The notes beneath the pieces are model-generated. The model did no database searches. It was not told the DNA's origin and worked only from the letters and a program-made list of their open reading frames with translations. 64,000 bases of DNA from Cervus elaphus (taxonomy: Eukaryota; Chordata; Mammalia; Artiodactyla; Cervidae). The stretch is taken from positions 1,493,001-1,557,000 of the forward strand of contig NC_057820.1 of the NCBI RefSeq assembly GCF_910594005.1, read 5' to 3'. Numbering within the stretch: position 1 is the first letter of the stretch; each line of letters begins with the position of its first letter. Below, in pieces: positions 58,001 to 64,000 of this stretch. The translations under genes were made by a program, and so were the position numbers.

Positions 58001-58557
58001 CCCCGGGGATGTGTGGGGGGGCTCTCCCCTGGCACCTAAACCCCTCTGGTCCACCGCGGCGGGGCCCTGCTAAGCCGGCCCCTCCGCCCGCCCAGGTGGG
58101 AGGAGAAGAAGGCGCGCTGGGCGGCCGCCGGAGCGCCCTCCCAGGACGAGCGTGTGCTCGAGCTGCAGCGCCGGATCCAGGAGAAGGCGGCCGAGCGGCG
58201 CGCGCGGGCGGCCTCGGGGCACGTGCCGGCGCCGCGGGCCGTGCGCCCCAAGCAGCGGGTGAGCCCAGGGGCGGCCGCGAGGGCGCTCCGCGAGGGGGTC
58301 GGGGACGGCGGCGCAGTACGCGAGGTGCGGGGTCGGGGGGCGCGCCGGAAAGCCGCGTCGGTTGCCGGGGAGCCGCGTCGGTTGCCGGGGAGCCGCGTCG
58401 GTTGCCGGGGAGCGCCGCGCGCCGACCTCCACCGCCCGCCCGCCCGCAGGCGCAGCTGGAGGCGCAGCGCAGGCTGGAGCTGGAGCGGAGCCGCGAGCGC
58501 TGGCTGCGGGCGCAGCAGCCCGGATGCGGGCCCGCGCGCCGCCTGGGGGCCGCCTGA
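29620..58557 (+). CDS. CFAP99: CFAP99, cilia- and flagella-associated protein 99 (15 coding exons, full gene span)
   Basis: Join: 29620-29730, 37990-38134, 39230-39324, 41421-41533, 42530-42707, 43875-43955, 44093-44167, 44972-45043, 45237-45328, 45929-46133, 55433-55574, 55676-55827, 56634-56839, 58096-58258, 58450-58557. Every junction has AG and GT, the phases match throughout, and the sum is 1938 nt, giving 645 residues plus stop. I recognise the product as CFAP99 from its sequence character and from its position between ZFYVE28 and RNF4. It is a structural axonemal protein of motile cilia with no known enzyme activity. Residues 1-155 are predicted helical and contain the most conserved-looking blocks. 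About 155-320 are proline- and lysine-rich. About 320-645 are highly charged with long Glu/Arg/Gln runs typical of coiled coil. Two long phase-0 introns (29731-37989 and 46134-55432) could hide additional in-frame exons, so 645 is a minimum model. Confidence 0.88.
31109..31319 (+). mobile_element. Bov-tA SINE
   Basis: It has the head gacttccctggcagtccag, the B-box-like gggtttgatccctggg and the BovA body ending acacaaccgagtgactaaca. It is complete and in sense orientation. Confidence 0.92.
31761..31971 (-). mobile_element. Bov-tA SINE
   Basis: It is a complete antisense copy, from agtttctcagtcttgtccg to gagcctccagggaagccc. Motifs caagaatactggagtgg and gatcttcccaaccc are intact. Confidence 0.92.
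32105..32137. repeat. (CA)n microsatellite
   Basis: About 16 uninterrupted CA dinucleotides inside a CFAP99 intron. It is likely polymorphic. Confidence 0.95.
34901..34918. repeat. Poly(C) tract
   Basis: A run of 18 C (exact length may be uncertain in assemblies) after ctctccgcca. It is a simple repeat in a CFAP99 intron. Confidence 0.85.
36400..36700 (+). mobile_element. Old L1 fragment, sense
   Basis: The stretch agctcctataaacgattggg, atagaaaaaggtagcc, attcacagaagagaaatac and ccagtaaacgacgtatgaaaa follows the order seen in older L1 ORF2/3' sequence. It is diverged. A truncated tRNA-like SINE head may follow at 36707-36747. Confidence 0.5.
37076..37290 (-). mobile_element. BovA/Bov-tA SINE
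   Basis: It is an antisense copy from gtgctaagtcgctcagtcatg to ccacctgggaaatgc. It is diverged in the head region. Confidence 0.88.
37535..37830 (-). mobile_element. Old L1 3' region, antisense
   Basis: It contains attgtggtgaaatacacgtg, gaatttaccatcttagcc, atatcaccaccgtctgtctcc and ggcagaatcacacagg, in the order of the antisense L1 3' region. It ends about 150 bp before CFAP99 exon 2. Confidence 0.78.
37990..38134 (+). CDS. CFAP99: CFAP99 coding exon 2
   Basis: The acceptor is ctcctccag. The exon encodes residues 38-85 and the first base of 86 (TLSPQKQAFIMEILSGC... DAFYVREGRLCLRADYS). The donor is GAGG|GTAGGT, phase 1. It follows an 8.3-kb intron. Confidence 0.9.
38567..38675 (+). mobile_element. 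CHR-type SINE head
   Basis: The tRNA-like head (gacttccctggcagtccagtgg, gggttcgatccctgg, gggaactaagatcccacatg) is present without a clear tail. It is a truncated copy in the intron after exon 2. Confidence 0.8.
39230..39324 (+). CDS. CFAP99: CFAP99 coding exon 3
   Basis: The acceptor is ttcccccag. The exon completes residue 86 and runs to 117 (VICYLATFQLEELGFQLF, then CDVLRSQPVHKVCK). The donor is AAG|GTAAGC, phase 0. This leucine/phenylalanine-rich helical block is among the most conserved-looking parts. Confidence 0.9.
39840..39975 (+). mobile_element. MIR SINE fragment
   Basis: The stretch cagttgaggaaactgaggcag, cgtcacacagcagctgagcgg and cagagccggttc matches the ancient mammalian MIR core. 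It is old and partial. Confidence 0.7.
41421..41533 (+). CDS. CFAP99: CFAP99 coding exon 4
   Basis: The acceptor is cttccctcag. The exon encodes residues 118-154 and two bases of 155 (FLGFLFNPLNLSSWIKDEW... HVKENWIDPLM). The donor is ATGAG|GTGGGC, phase 2. Confidence 0.9.
42530..42707 (+). CDS. CFAP99: CFAP99 coding exon 5
   Basis: The acceptor is cctttgAG at 42528-42529, after a pyrimidine-rich tract. It is the only nearby AG that keeps the frame. It joins as R-WQPEVQELIDQLQGEL and encodes residues 155-214. The second half is a basic proline-rich linker (PSPPKSKAKV, TTPRPRAIPVPEL). The donor is CCG|GTAAGT, phase 0. A competing CAG 7 nt downstream would shift the frame. Confidence 0.82.
43019..43082. 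repeat. (GT)n(GC)n compound microsatellite
   Basis: About 25 GT dinucleotides pass directly into about 7 GC dinucleotides (43069-43082). All are strictly alternating purine-pyrimidine. It lies in the CFAP99 intron between exons 5 and 6. Confidence 0.95.
43875..43955 (+). CDS. CFAP99: CFAP99 coding exon 6
   Basis: The acceptor is caccccag after a long C tract. Residues 215-241 (VPRSTYQPPKEQRLLEM, then TKRYNRWKAE). The donor is GAG|GTGGGC, phase 0. Confidence 0.88.
44093..44167 (+). CDS. CFAP99: CFAP99 coding exon 7
   Basis: The acceptor is ctgcgcag. Residues 242-266 (ELLLRANIEELRCAVPRS, then RGEPQLQ). The donor is CAG|GTGACG, phase 0. It sits only 137 bp after the previous exon. Confidence 0.85.
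44972..45043 (+). CDS. CFAP99: CFAP99 coding exon 8
   Basis: The acceptor is actcctgcag. Residues 267-290 (DSKKKPRLRLPPRILKSQ, then KLTFYT), strongly basic. The donor is ACG|GTGAGC, phase 0. Confidence 0.87.
45237..45328 (+). CDS. CFAP99: CFAP99 coding exon 9
   Basis: The acceptor is ctcccgcag. Residues 291-320 and two bases of 321 (PNDNAPVKLNTAAILREGA, then LYQRQVEKELQ). The donor is CAGAG|GTGGGG, phase 2. Confidence 0.88.
45929..46133 (+). CDS. CFAP99: CFAP99 coding exon 10
   Basis: The acceptor is ctccccag. Residues 321-389 start RVDRLVDGAGDFSEFLEWQ and continue as an uninterrupted charged helix (QQVAQEKRRTAELKKEE). This is the first clear coiled-coil segment. The donor is GAG|GTGACG, phase 0, opening a 9.3-kb repeat-filled intron. 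Confidence 0.88.
46690..48430 (-). pseudogene. BovB (RTE) LINE, 3' two-fifths with broken reverse transcriptase
   Basis: Read on the minus strand, pieces of the BovB polyprotein appear in order. First come an upstream finger/palm stretch (48000-48224, GGDGIQAELFQILKDDAVKV) and the LYAGQEATVRTRYG stretch (about 47640). Next is the catalytic palm (MSPCLFNLYAEYIM, LRYVDDTTLKAE, about 47400-47585) and the thumb (LNIQKTKIMASGPITSWQ, VVRYGSESWTVKK). Last is the C-terminal tail (RWLDGSTDSIDM). Frameshifts separate these pieces, so it is inactive. The 5' part with the endonuclease is missing. The catalytic box reads YVDD here. Confidence 0.92.
48448..48500 (-). mobile_element. BovA scrap
   Basis: The motif gtgctcagtcatgtctgactc then ttgcgatcctataaactgtgg is the beginning of an antisense BovA. 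It breaks off at a T-rich stretch. Confidence 0.65.
48525..48713 (+). mobile_element. Bov-tA SINE
   Basis: The head cagctggtaaagaatctgcc, the B-box-like gggtttgatccctg and the BovA body to gggacatgactgagcaac mark a nearly complete sense copy that directly follows an antisense BovA scrap. Confidence 0.9.
48720..51470 (-). pseudogene. Old L1 copy, antisense (ORF2 and beyond), decayed
   Basis: The sequence follows the antisense ORF2 order for over 2 kb: atttggcttcacttg, gatctctatccacttg, gttagatgtcaggtttttcg, aatcatgtgatcgtc, ttttggtatcagggtaattc, gaaatcatctgggtttgg and gtatgttgtttagtttcc. The part 50790-51470 continues with the gatggcttctttaaa / ctctggcaggggaagg type of sequence found at the far end of old L1 copies. 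Stops and frameshifts are abundant. A tiny later insertion interrupts it at 49550-49594. Confidence 0.82.
51505..51709 (+). mobile_element. Bov-tA SINE
   Basis: It is a complete sense copy: ttccctggtggctgagatgg, gttcaacccctggg, cagtattcttgcctgggaaa and gtcggacacgactgagcg. Confidence 0.93.
51917..52280 (-). mobile_element. CHR-type SINE, antisense, split by a BovA insertion
   Basis: The tail side (51917-51966, T-rich then tttattcatttgactgtgcc) and the head side (52178-52280, tctagttccctgaccaggg to ccaccagggaagtccc) belong to one antisense CHR element. A BovA occupies 51967-52177. A (gttttt)n stretch precedes it. Confidence 0.82.
51967..52177 (-). mobile_element. BovA SINE nested in a CHR SINE
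   Basis: It shows antisense BovA hallmarks: tattcagctgactcttttgtg, aagaatactagagtggg, ggatcttcctggccc and gagccaccagggaagccc. It is younger than the CHR element it splits. Confidence 0.88.
52738..52815 (+). mobile_element. Bov-tA head fragment
   Basis: The piece caggtggcacagtggtaaagg, cgcctgccgatgcagg and gagggttcaatcagg resembles the tRNA-like head only. The BovA body is missing. Confidence 0.6.
53277..53490 (+). mobile_element. Bov-tA SINE (left arm of an inverted pair)
   Basis: It is a complete sense copy from ggcttcccaggtggcac to gagcaagttagcac. It lies 10 bp from an antisense copy at 53501. Confidence 0.92.
53501..53685 (-). mobile_element. BovA/Bov-tA SINE (right arm of an inverted pair)
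   Basis: The antisense copy runs from tgttgttgcttagttgc to gagccacttgggaggcc. It forms an inverted repeat with 53277-53490. Confidence 0.92.
54085..54720 (-). mobile_element. CHR-type SINE, antisense, split by BovB
   Basis: The left part 54085-54292 carries tttggctgcactgggtgtcc, ggcttctccagctgtgg-like body and accagagatcgaacctgtg. The right part 54693-54720 carries gcagattcttaaccgatgg and accacc. A BovB fragment lies between them. Confidence 0.8.
54293..54681 (-). mobile_element. BovB LINE 3' fragment nested in a CHR SINE, with target-site duplication
   Basis: It is an antisense 5'-truncated BovB, from ttcagttcagtcgctcagtc to tttggcgctcaggt. On the minus strand it encodes the polyprotein tail (RMRWLDGITDSMDMGL). 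The 11-bp duplication tgcattgtcag flanks it (54282-54292 and 54682-54692). Confidence 0.93.
55433..55574 (+). CDS. CFAP99: CFAP99 coding exon 11
   Basis: The acceptor is ttgtgtccag. Residues 390-436 and one base of 437 (TAELMQRCAERRLQEEKS... VEQVIETQKNVKVAQ) continue the heptad-like charged pattern. The donor is ATAG|GTAGGG, phase 1. Confidence 0.88.
55676..55827 (+). CDS. CFAP99: CFAP99 coding exon 12
   Basis: The acceptor is cggcccccag. An alternative CAG 5 nt downstream breaks the frame. Residues 437-487 (AQEVTEENRELLQRSAEA... KKRRCDLVSQLRALE region) are coiled coil. The donor is CAG|GTGAGG, phase 0. Confidence 0.87.
56634..56839 (+). CDS. CFAP99: CFAP99 coding exon 13
   Basis: The acceptor is tcctcctgcag. 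Residues 488-555 and two bases of 556 (IPGHGLEGEMSVVELRERL, then LALLKETRRRQEEERRDQ and onward). It is arginine- and glutamate-rich helix. The donor is CTGAG|GTGGGT, phase 2. Confidence 0.88.
57112..57433 (-). mobile_element. BovA2-type dimeric SINE
   Basis: Two BovA monomers lie in tandem, each ending at a (gagcya)ccagggaagccc motif (about 57310 and 57430). It is antisense, in the CFAP99 intron between exons 13 and 14. Confidence 0.92.
58096..58258 (+). CDS. CFAP99: CFAP99 coding exon 14
   Basis: The acceptor is gcccgcccag. Residues 556-610 (RWEEKKARWAAAGAPSQDE, then LELQRRIQEKAAERRAR). The exon is very GC-rich. The donor is CGG|GTGAGC, phase 0. Confidence 0.86.
58351..58410. repeat. Three perfect copies of a 20-bp unit
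   Basis: The unit agccgcgtcggttgccgggg is repeated three times without change in the 191-bp last intron of CFAP99. Perfect identity suggests recent origin or a variable number between individuals. Confidence 0.95.
58450..58557 (+). CDS. CFAP99: CFAP99 coding exon 15 (terminal)
   Basis: The acceptor is cgcccgcag. Residues 611-645 (AQLEAQRRLELERSRERW, then a Gly/Ala/Arg tail) end at TGA 58555-58557. The 3' UTR is short. Confidence 0.86.
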   Translation, partial: AQLEAQRRLELERSRERWLRAQQPGCGPARRLGAA

Positions 58558-58677
58558 GCCGTGCAGCCTCCCCTCGCCCTCACCCAGGATCCCGGGACCC
58601 CAGCCCGAATGAAGACCGCGGGGCCGTGCCGCCTGCCCCGCTCCGCCCGCCTCTGCTCGCCCAGCGCAGGGGTGCCA

Positions 58678-58683
58678 AATAAA
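58678..58683 (+). terminator. CFAP99: CFAP99 poly(A) signal AATAAA
   Basis: A canonical AATAAA lies 121 bp after the stop codon, inside ccaaataaaagg. Cleavage is expected 10-30 bp further on, near 58700. It gives a 3' UTR of only about 140 nt. Confidence 0.75.
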
Positions 58684-58699
58684 AGGCGGGACGCCCAGT

Positions 58700-61349
58700 T
58701 ATTGCGTGGGACAAACATGCTAAGAAAGTATCCGCTGGAATTCAGTTTTATTGGGGCGTCTTGTATCTAATGTGCTAAACATGGCCACCCTGGTCCAGAT
58801 CCTTGCCCTTCCCCACGCCCGCGCCCGAGTTCCCGGAGCCCGCAGTGCCCGTGGAAGCCTGGAATCTCCGTTCTCCGCCCGGACTTAGGTGGCCTAATCC
58901 GGGAACCCCCAAGACTGAGTGTGTGGTTGTGTGGGCGCAAACAGAGGTGGCCAGGATACCGAGTCACTGCCAGCTGGCCCTTCTTGCGCCTGATCTCCTA
59001 AACCTCAGGGGGGTGGGGGGACTGTCCCCCATGCCCCTTCTGCTGTTGAGACCGCCAGTGCTCTGAGAGGTGAAGTGAACTGCCGGGAGCCCTGGGACCC
59101 AAAGCTAGGCCTGGAGGCCTTTAGAGTAAGGCCCTGCCTTCCCCAGCCTCACGGAAGGAATGAGGTTGGAGCCACTGGGCAGGCGCGCTGGCCCAGGGCC
59201 TGGACAGGAACATATTGATTACCCTGGTCCTCAGACCCGGGCCTGGGCTGCAGGTGCTGTGGCTGAGGACCAGCTGGCTGAGTGAAGACTGCGCAGTGTG
59301 CTGCGGGTCCTGGGAGAGGATGGGCAAGCCGGTGGGGTGCAAGGCAGTAGGGCAGGGGCTGCACAAGGCCAGGGGATGGATGTCCAGGAGAGGGACCCCA
59401 TACTCACAGCCTCCTTGGGCCTGCGGAGAAGAGGGCACCTCAGAGCAGGGAGGCAGGACCCCAGGGCACATCCAGACCAGAAGGGTGGACATCCAACAGT
59501 GACAGGAACAGACTAAAGACCAGAGTTCTCCCCCAACATTCTCAACTGTGTCAGAACCTCAGGACTGCCCCGCAACCGAGGCTGGTAAAAAGAGGAATTT
59601 CCCACCTCCCTGTCAAATTAGAGCTGGGAGCAGATTAAATTTCATTCTTTAAAAAAAATGGCATTTCTTACATCCTTTGTTGAGTCATTCAAACCCATTT
59701 CACTTGATACTGAGGGAATACACTAATGATGACCTGTCCCAAGAGAGTCCCTCAGGAGTCAGATGGCTCCAAAAGGGGGATTGTCACCTTCCTTAACTGG
59801 TAATTCAAAGGTAGGGTGGACTTCAGGACATGCCTGATCCAAGAGCTCTGACTCCAAGCTGGTAGCAGTTCCAATCTCACAGCGTCTGGAGGAAGGGCCA
59901 TCTCTCCCTGGCAGCTCTCTTAGGAGGGAAACCTCTCTGTCCTCCAAGCCTTGAGCTGTAGCCTCATTGGATTGAACATGCTCTGCTGAACAAGTTCCTG
60001 CAGTGGGGGAAGGTCTGCATGGGGGCCCAAAGCAGGCCCTGTGACAAAGGGAGAGAATTTCCCCTCACCTGTCCGACTGGCCTCTGGAGCAGGGGCAGAA
60101 GTGGTGGCCCAGCAAACTCAGGGTGCTATTGGCAGTGATGCTGGTTGGTAGTCCACAGGGTACCCACCTGCCCTCCTGGACTCGGCGGCTGCTCAGAGCA
60201 CCTTGAGAGAACCTGGGGCTTCTGTTCATATAGACCCCATGGAACCTGGAGGGCAGCTCTTGGGCCATCTCCTGAGTTTATGGCCTGAGGGCCTGTCTTG
60301 TGGGGTAAACAGATAGCAACATGTTCCTTGCCTTGTAACTTCCCATCAGGAGGCAGAGTTTCATCTTCCCCCGTCCTTGAATCTGAGATGACTTGCTTTG
60401 GCTCATAGGGTCCAGCAGGAGTGGCCGTGTGCCAGGTGACAGCCTGGACCTCAGGTGGCCTTGGAGGTCCCTCTAGTTCTTCACCTGGCCACAGTGTGGG
60501 CCTGTCCCGGGTGGCATGGTCCTATTGGGATGATCTGGTATTCTCAGAACAAGAGAGACAAGCTGGGCTCTTTCCTGGTTGCCAAACCCATGCCCATGCC
60601 CAGTTCTGGGAGCTAAACTCGAGGAAGCCACCACCAGGCTCTCTAATCCCCATTCTGACATGCAGCCCCACCAGGGCTGGCGCGCACCTTTGCTCAGAGT
60701 TGGGTCTTAGGACCCCCTGAGATAGGCACCGCTGTCTTCTCCATACAACAGGCCAGGGAACCTTGAGACCTGCCTGAACCCTGGAGCTGGGATTCAAACT
60801 TAGGCAGGAGCGATCCAGGGTCCACACTCTCTGACTCCAGGAGACCTCCAGTCTCCCGCTTTCCCAGGACCTGGCTGGGCCGGAAGCCGGCGGGAGTTCT
60901 CCGTCTTCAGCCCTTTCCTGACACCTACAGCCTTCAGAATAATCAAGACTCTCAGCCTGACAGCCGGGTCCTCCAAGGTCTGCCTCTTGCCTCCCGCGAC
61001 CCCCGTTGCTCCCAACCCCTGCACCCTGGCATACTGGGTAGCCTTCAGCTCTCTGGTCATGCTCTCTGGGTGGGTCTTTGCCCACCCAGGCCCCCTTTTC
61101 CTGGAACTGCTCTCCTCCATTCTAGTCCATTGGATGCTCAGCTAGCTCCCTCCGGGGAGCCCTCCCAGACGGCCCGGTAGAGTGCCTCCCCCGGCTTCCC
61201 ACAGATGGGCCAGTCTGTGCTTCCCTCCCTCCCTCCCATCTCTGCCAGCAGCCCGGTAAAGGCCCGGGATCGCGGGGACCAGTCGCGCGCGAGTCCAGGG
61301 CCTGGCGCGGCCAGGAAGCCAGACTGGAGGCGACGCAGATCACCGGGAA
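58700..61349. other. Intergenic stretch between CFAP99 and RNF4
   Basis: It is mostly unique sequence with no supportable exon. A MIR-like stretch is possible at 60720-60830 (accctggagctgggattcaa). No SINE of the BovA or CHR type is seen here, unlike the CFAP99 introns. Confidence 0.6.
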
Positions 61350-61533
61350 CCTAGGCCGAGAGAGGGGCGTGTTCCAGCCCGGACCACGACTCCCGGGAGG
61401 CCTTGCGCGCCGAGAGGCGCCGGCCGCTCCTCTCGCGGGAAGGTAGGAGCTTTTTTTTTTTTTTTGAGTTCGCGGGCGTGGGCGGGGCCGGAAGCAAGGC
61501 GCGTTTCAAAGTGGTGATAGATGGTTTTCTTAT

Positions 61534-61538
61534 CCAAT
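61534..61538 (+). promoter_or_regulatory. RNF4: CCAAT box
   Basis: tatCCAATagg is a good NF-Y-type site, about 110-120 bp upstream of the likely RNF4 start region near 61650. Confidence 0.5.
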
Positions 61539-62285
61539 AGGGTTGAAAATAGAGCCCCCTCCACGGGCGGACCGCGGGAGTTAGGGACGGCGGTGGCCAG
61601 TAGGGAGGCGCGGGGGCGGGGCCGAGGCCCCCGGAGAGGAAGTGGGTCGGTGCTGAGGCGGCGGCGGCGGCGTCGTCTGCTAGAGGTCTTCTCTGAAGCG
61701 GCTCGCGGAGGTGCTTCCCTCGCTCGAGTGCGTCGACCGCAGCGCCCGCTGAGCCACCCCGGCGCCAGGCAGGGCTCGGCTTCGCGGGGGGAGCGGGCGG
61801 CAAGCCAGTGCCGAGCGGGTTCGGGGGGTTTTTGTGGCCTCGCGCGGCCTGAGGAGGCCTCGGCGCCGCGTCCCGAGGAGCCGCCGGGGCGCGGCCGACC
61901 CCGCTCGGGCCCCGACCCACGGCCGAAAACCTCTCCCAGGGCCCCGCGCGGGGGTCGCAGGAACCCGGAGCGGGCGCGGAAGTGGGGAGGCCTAGCCGCG
62001 GGTGTCGGCCGCCCCGGGCAGGCCGCAGACTGGGCGCCCCGGTCTTAACTTCGCCGGGGAAACTGAGGCGGCGGGGCGGGGAGGGGCGCGTCCAAGGTCA
62101 CCGGGAAGGCCGGTGGGGGCGCCGCTCGCGGGCCGGCGCGGGCGTGCGGGAGGCTGGGCGAAGGTTTCGTCCCTGCCGAGGCCGCCGCCTTTGTGTGCTC
62201 GCGCCGCCGCCGCCGCGGGCTGGCGAGTCGGCCGGGCCGCCGGGCGGAGCCGCCTCCAGGCTGGGCCGGGGCTGGCACGCTCGAG

Positions 62286-62328
62286 GCGGGGGGGGTGGGG
62301 GGGGGGTGGGGAGGAGGGGGGCGGCGGG
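62286..62328 (+). repeat. G-rich tract with quadruplex potential
   Basis: Five or more G runs separated by single T or A (gggggg-t-gggggggg-t-gggg-a-gg-a-gggggg) lie on the plus strand near the 3' edge of the RNF4 CpG island. Confidence 0.8.
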
Positions 62329-62430
62329 CAGAGCTCAGCGGGTCTTAGGCTCCGCGCGCTGGCCGGACGCGTGGCCGCCCAGGCCTGCGGCTGAGCCCGC
62401 GGCGGGCGCCTGGAGACAGGTGCCTGAAGC

Positions 62431-64000
62431 CCAGGACTGGGCGCAGGCCGCTTTCCACGTCTTGACCCGTCGAGGGAAAAGGGAAGAGTTCAGAGCCTTG
62501 GTAGGCGTTTTCTTGGGGTGTTGGCTTTTGTGTAACTCCAGCCCGTGCCCGTCGACTGTCACGGTCATACCTTCCTGCTTCTGTGCCACTTTTCTTGGAA
62601 CCAGACCTGGGGTCTCCAGCTATGTGGTCCTTCACTCTGTGCTCCAGCTTAGGCTGCCTTAGTGGCCGGGAAGACTGAAGCGGTCTGTCCAAGGTCACAG
62701 CCTCGGTTCCCTGCCTGCAGAACTAGACCTTTGAACTTAGTGACCGGGAGCTTGGGGGCCGACTGGTTATGAAAGATAGAAAAGTTGAAGGGAATCTTTT
62801 GGCTTTGTTTTTCTGGTGGTTTGTTTTTTGAGGGGTTGGGGTGGTTTCCCCTGTGAGTTTGAGAGCATTCAAATAGTGATACGATCTGTATGGCCTGAAC
62901 TTGAGCTTCCAACTTGGACTCAGATCTTGCTTCAGTGCAGTGTTTGTAAACCTTTCACATTCATGACTCCCCTCCATCCCCAGCCTTTTTTACACATTGT
63001 TTTCCTAATTGTTCTCACCAAACAATTGTTCGCTGCAGAATGTTAATGCTGCCTTCCTACTGTAGGCTCTCTTTATGAGCTATATGCATAATTATGCTTT
63101 GCACATAAAAAGAAGGGGCTTCCCCCCTTTTAAGAATTCATACATTAATATTTTAAGTGACCACATTTTGAGGTCTTCTGTGTGCCAAGCTTTGCTTGGA
63201 CGAAAATAGGCGTGGTACAGGCCCTGGTGGAGTTGAGGAGCCAGAGTGGAGAGAATGAGGGGTATTCCCCAAGGTTGAAACATCAGATGGGGCTGGAGAG
63301 GTAGCAGGAACTAGAATACAGAAGGTCTGTGGTGCACCTCCACAATGAGGAATTCAGGATTTATCTTAAGGCCAAGTGGGAAATCACTAAGCTGAGTTCT
63401 AAGGAGGGAACTTAACAGGGTTAGATTTGCGTTTTAGAAAAACCACTGTTCTATGAGAAGGATGGTTAGAAAGGGGACAAAACTAGTTGCTTAAGGACTA
63501 GTTAGGAAGAGAGAGAAGGGTAGCTTGGGCCAGGGTAGTGACTAGGGGTGTTCCCAGGTGGTGCAAGTGGTCAAGAATCAGCAAGAGATGCAAGACATTT
63601 GCGTTTGATTCTTAGGTCGGGAAGATGCCCTGGAGAAGGAAATGGCATCCCACTCCAGTATTCTTGCCTGGAAAATTCCATGGATGGAGGAACCTGGTGG
63701 GCCATAGCCCATGGAGTTGCAAAGAGTCAGACACTACTGAGCGTGCACACACACAGGGACCAGTCACTGAACTTGGTGATGCCACTCATGGAAGTTCTTT
63801 ACTGACTTTTTACTTAAAAGCTTTTAGCAAAGTCCGTGTCTGGGAGTTTATACCCTTGCCAATTTCTGGGAAAGACTTGGGGTGCTGCTTGATGAAAATA
63901 TATGCACAAGTTGGTTGGTTTGTATGTGTTCCTGTGTATATGTTAACCCATGTCTTATTTTGGAATGATTTATGTACACTTTTCACTATCCCCAAATTAG
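62431..64000 (+). other. RNF4: Probable RNF4 intron 1 (partial, runs off the right edge)
   Basis: After the CpG island the sequence becomes ordinary and AT-richer, with one Bov-tA SINE. No coding exon with splice sites is recognisable, as expected if the RNF4 start codon lies in a later exon beyond the window. Confidence 0.5.
63545..63757 (+). mobile_element. Bov-tA SINE
   Basis: The diverged head (gttcccaggtggtgcaagtgg) has a short extra segment. The BovA body gaagatgccctggagaagg to gagtcagacactactgagcg follows, with a short acacacac tail. Confidence 0.9.

Larger units (their letters stand above)
61350..62430 (+). promoter_or_regulatory. RNF4: CpG island, probable RNF4 promoter and noncoding first exon
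   Basis: GC content and CpG density are very high, with gggcgggg (Sp1-like) boxes, a CCAAT box at 61534-61538 and an ETS-like gaggaagtg just before a (gcg)n stretch at about 61655. The position right of CFAP99 on the plus strand fits RNF4, a SUMO-targeted RING ubiquitin ligase whose first exon is noncoding (known). No RNF4 protein sequence is visible, so the name rests on gene order. The exact start and first donor could not be fixed. Confidence 0.65.

Noticed and set aside
57894..58718. A 274-codon minus-strand frame opposite CFAP99 exons 14-15
   Set aside because: It is the antisense of very GC-rich exons and its Ala/Pro/Arg composition is uninformative. It has no splice or promoter support.
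61351..62662. Open frames in the RNF4 CpG island as coding exons
   Set aside because: None resembles RNF4 (no SUMO-interaction motifs or RING domain). CpG islands commonly produce such frames, and the first RNF4 exon is noncoding.
1..64000. CRISPR arrays, tRNA or rRNA genes, phage or bacterial operons
   Set aside because: None is present. The repeats are SINE, LINE or satellite sequences, and the tRNA-like stretches are SINE heads.

Overview
This window is nuclear DNA from a ruminant (cattle, sheep, goat or a close relative). The evidence is the repeat content: many BovA/Bov-tA SINEs, CHR-type tRNA-Glu SINEs and BovB (RTE) LINE fragments, a combination typical of bovids and their relatives. 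The genes have exons with GT..AG introns, and there are two CpG islands. Nearly all the long open frames are chance or repeat-derived. No operon, phage, CRISPR array, tRNA or rRNA was seen.

The gene order fits the segment syntenic to human 4p16.3: ZFYVE28 (minus strand), CFAP99 (plus strand), RNF4 (plus strand). Positions 1-21949 are the first intron of ZFYVE28. Its first coding exon (13 codons) lies at 21950-21988 on the minus strand inside a CpG island at about 20960-22770. CFAP99 then runs left to right. I could join 15 coding exons between 29620 and 58557 into one uninterrupted 645-codon frame, with AG/GT splice sites and matching phases at every junction and a poly(A) signal at 58678. 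A second CpG island at about 61350-62430 is the likely RNF4 promoter and noncoding first exon; no RNF4 coding exon is in the window.

ZFYVE28 and CFAP99 are head to head. The edge of the ZFYVE28 island carries two inverted ZNF143/THAP11-like motifs, an RFX X-box-like motif of the kind found at cilia genes, and a splice donor pointing towards CFAP99. I therefore infer that the island is a bidirectional promoter and that CFAP99 has an unseen noncoding first exon there, about 7 kb upstream of its start codon.

The rest is repeats and unremarkable intron. Notable items are two minisatellites, a 1.8-kb alternating purine-pyrimidine array with higher-order copies, a (TG)n(CG)n tract, a 1.7-kb broken BovB reverse transcriptase, a long old L1 copy, and several nested insertions with recognisable target-site duplications. 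I found no convincing novel biological system. The most useful hypotheses are the shared promoter and the full CFAP99 exon model.
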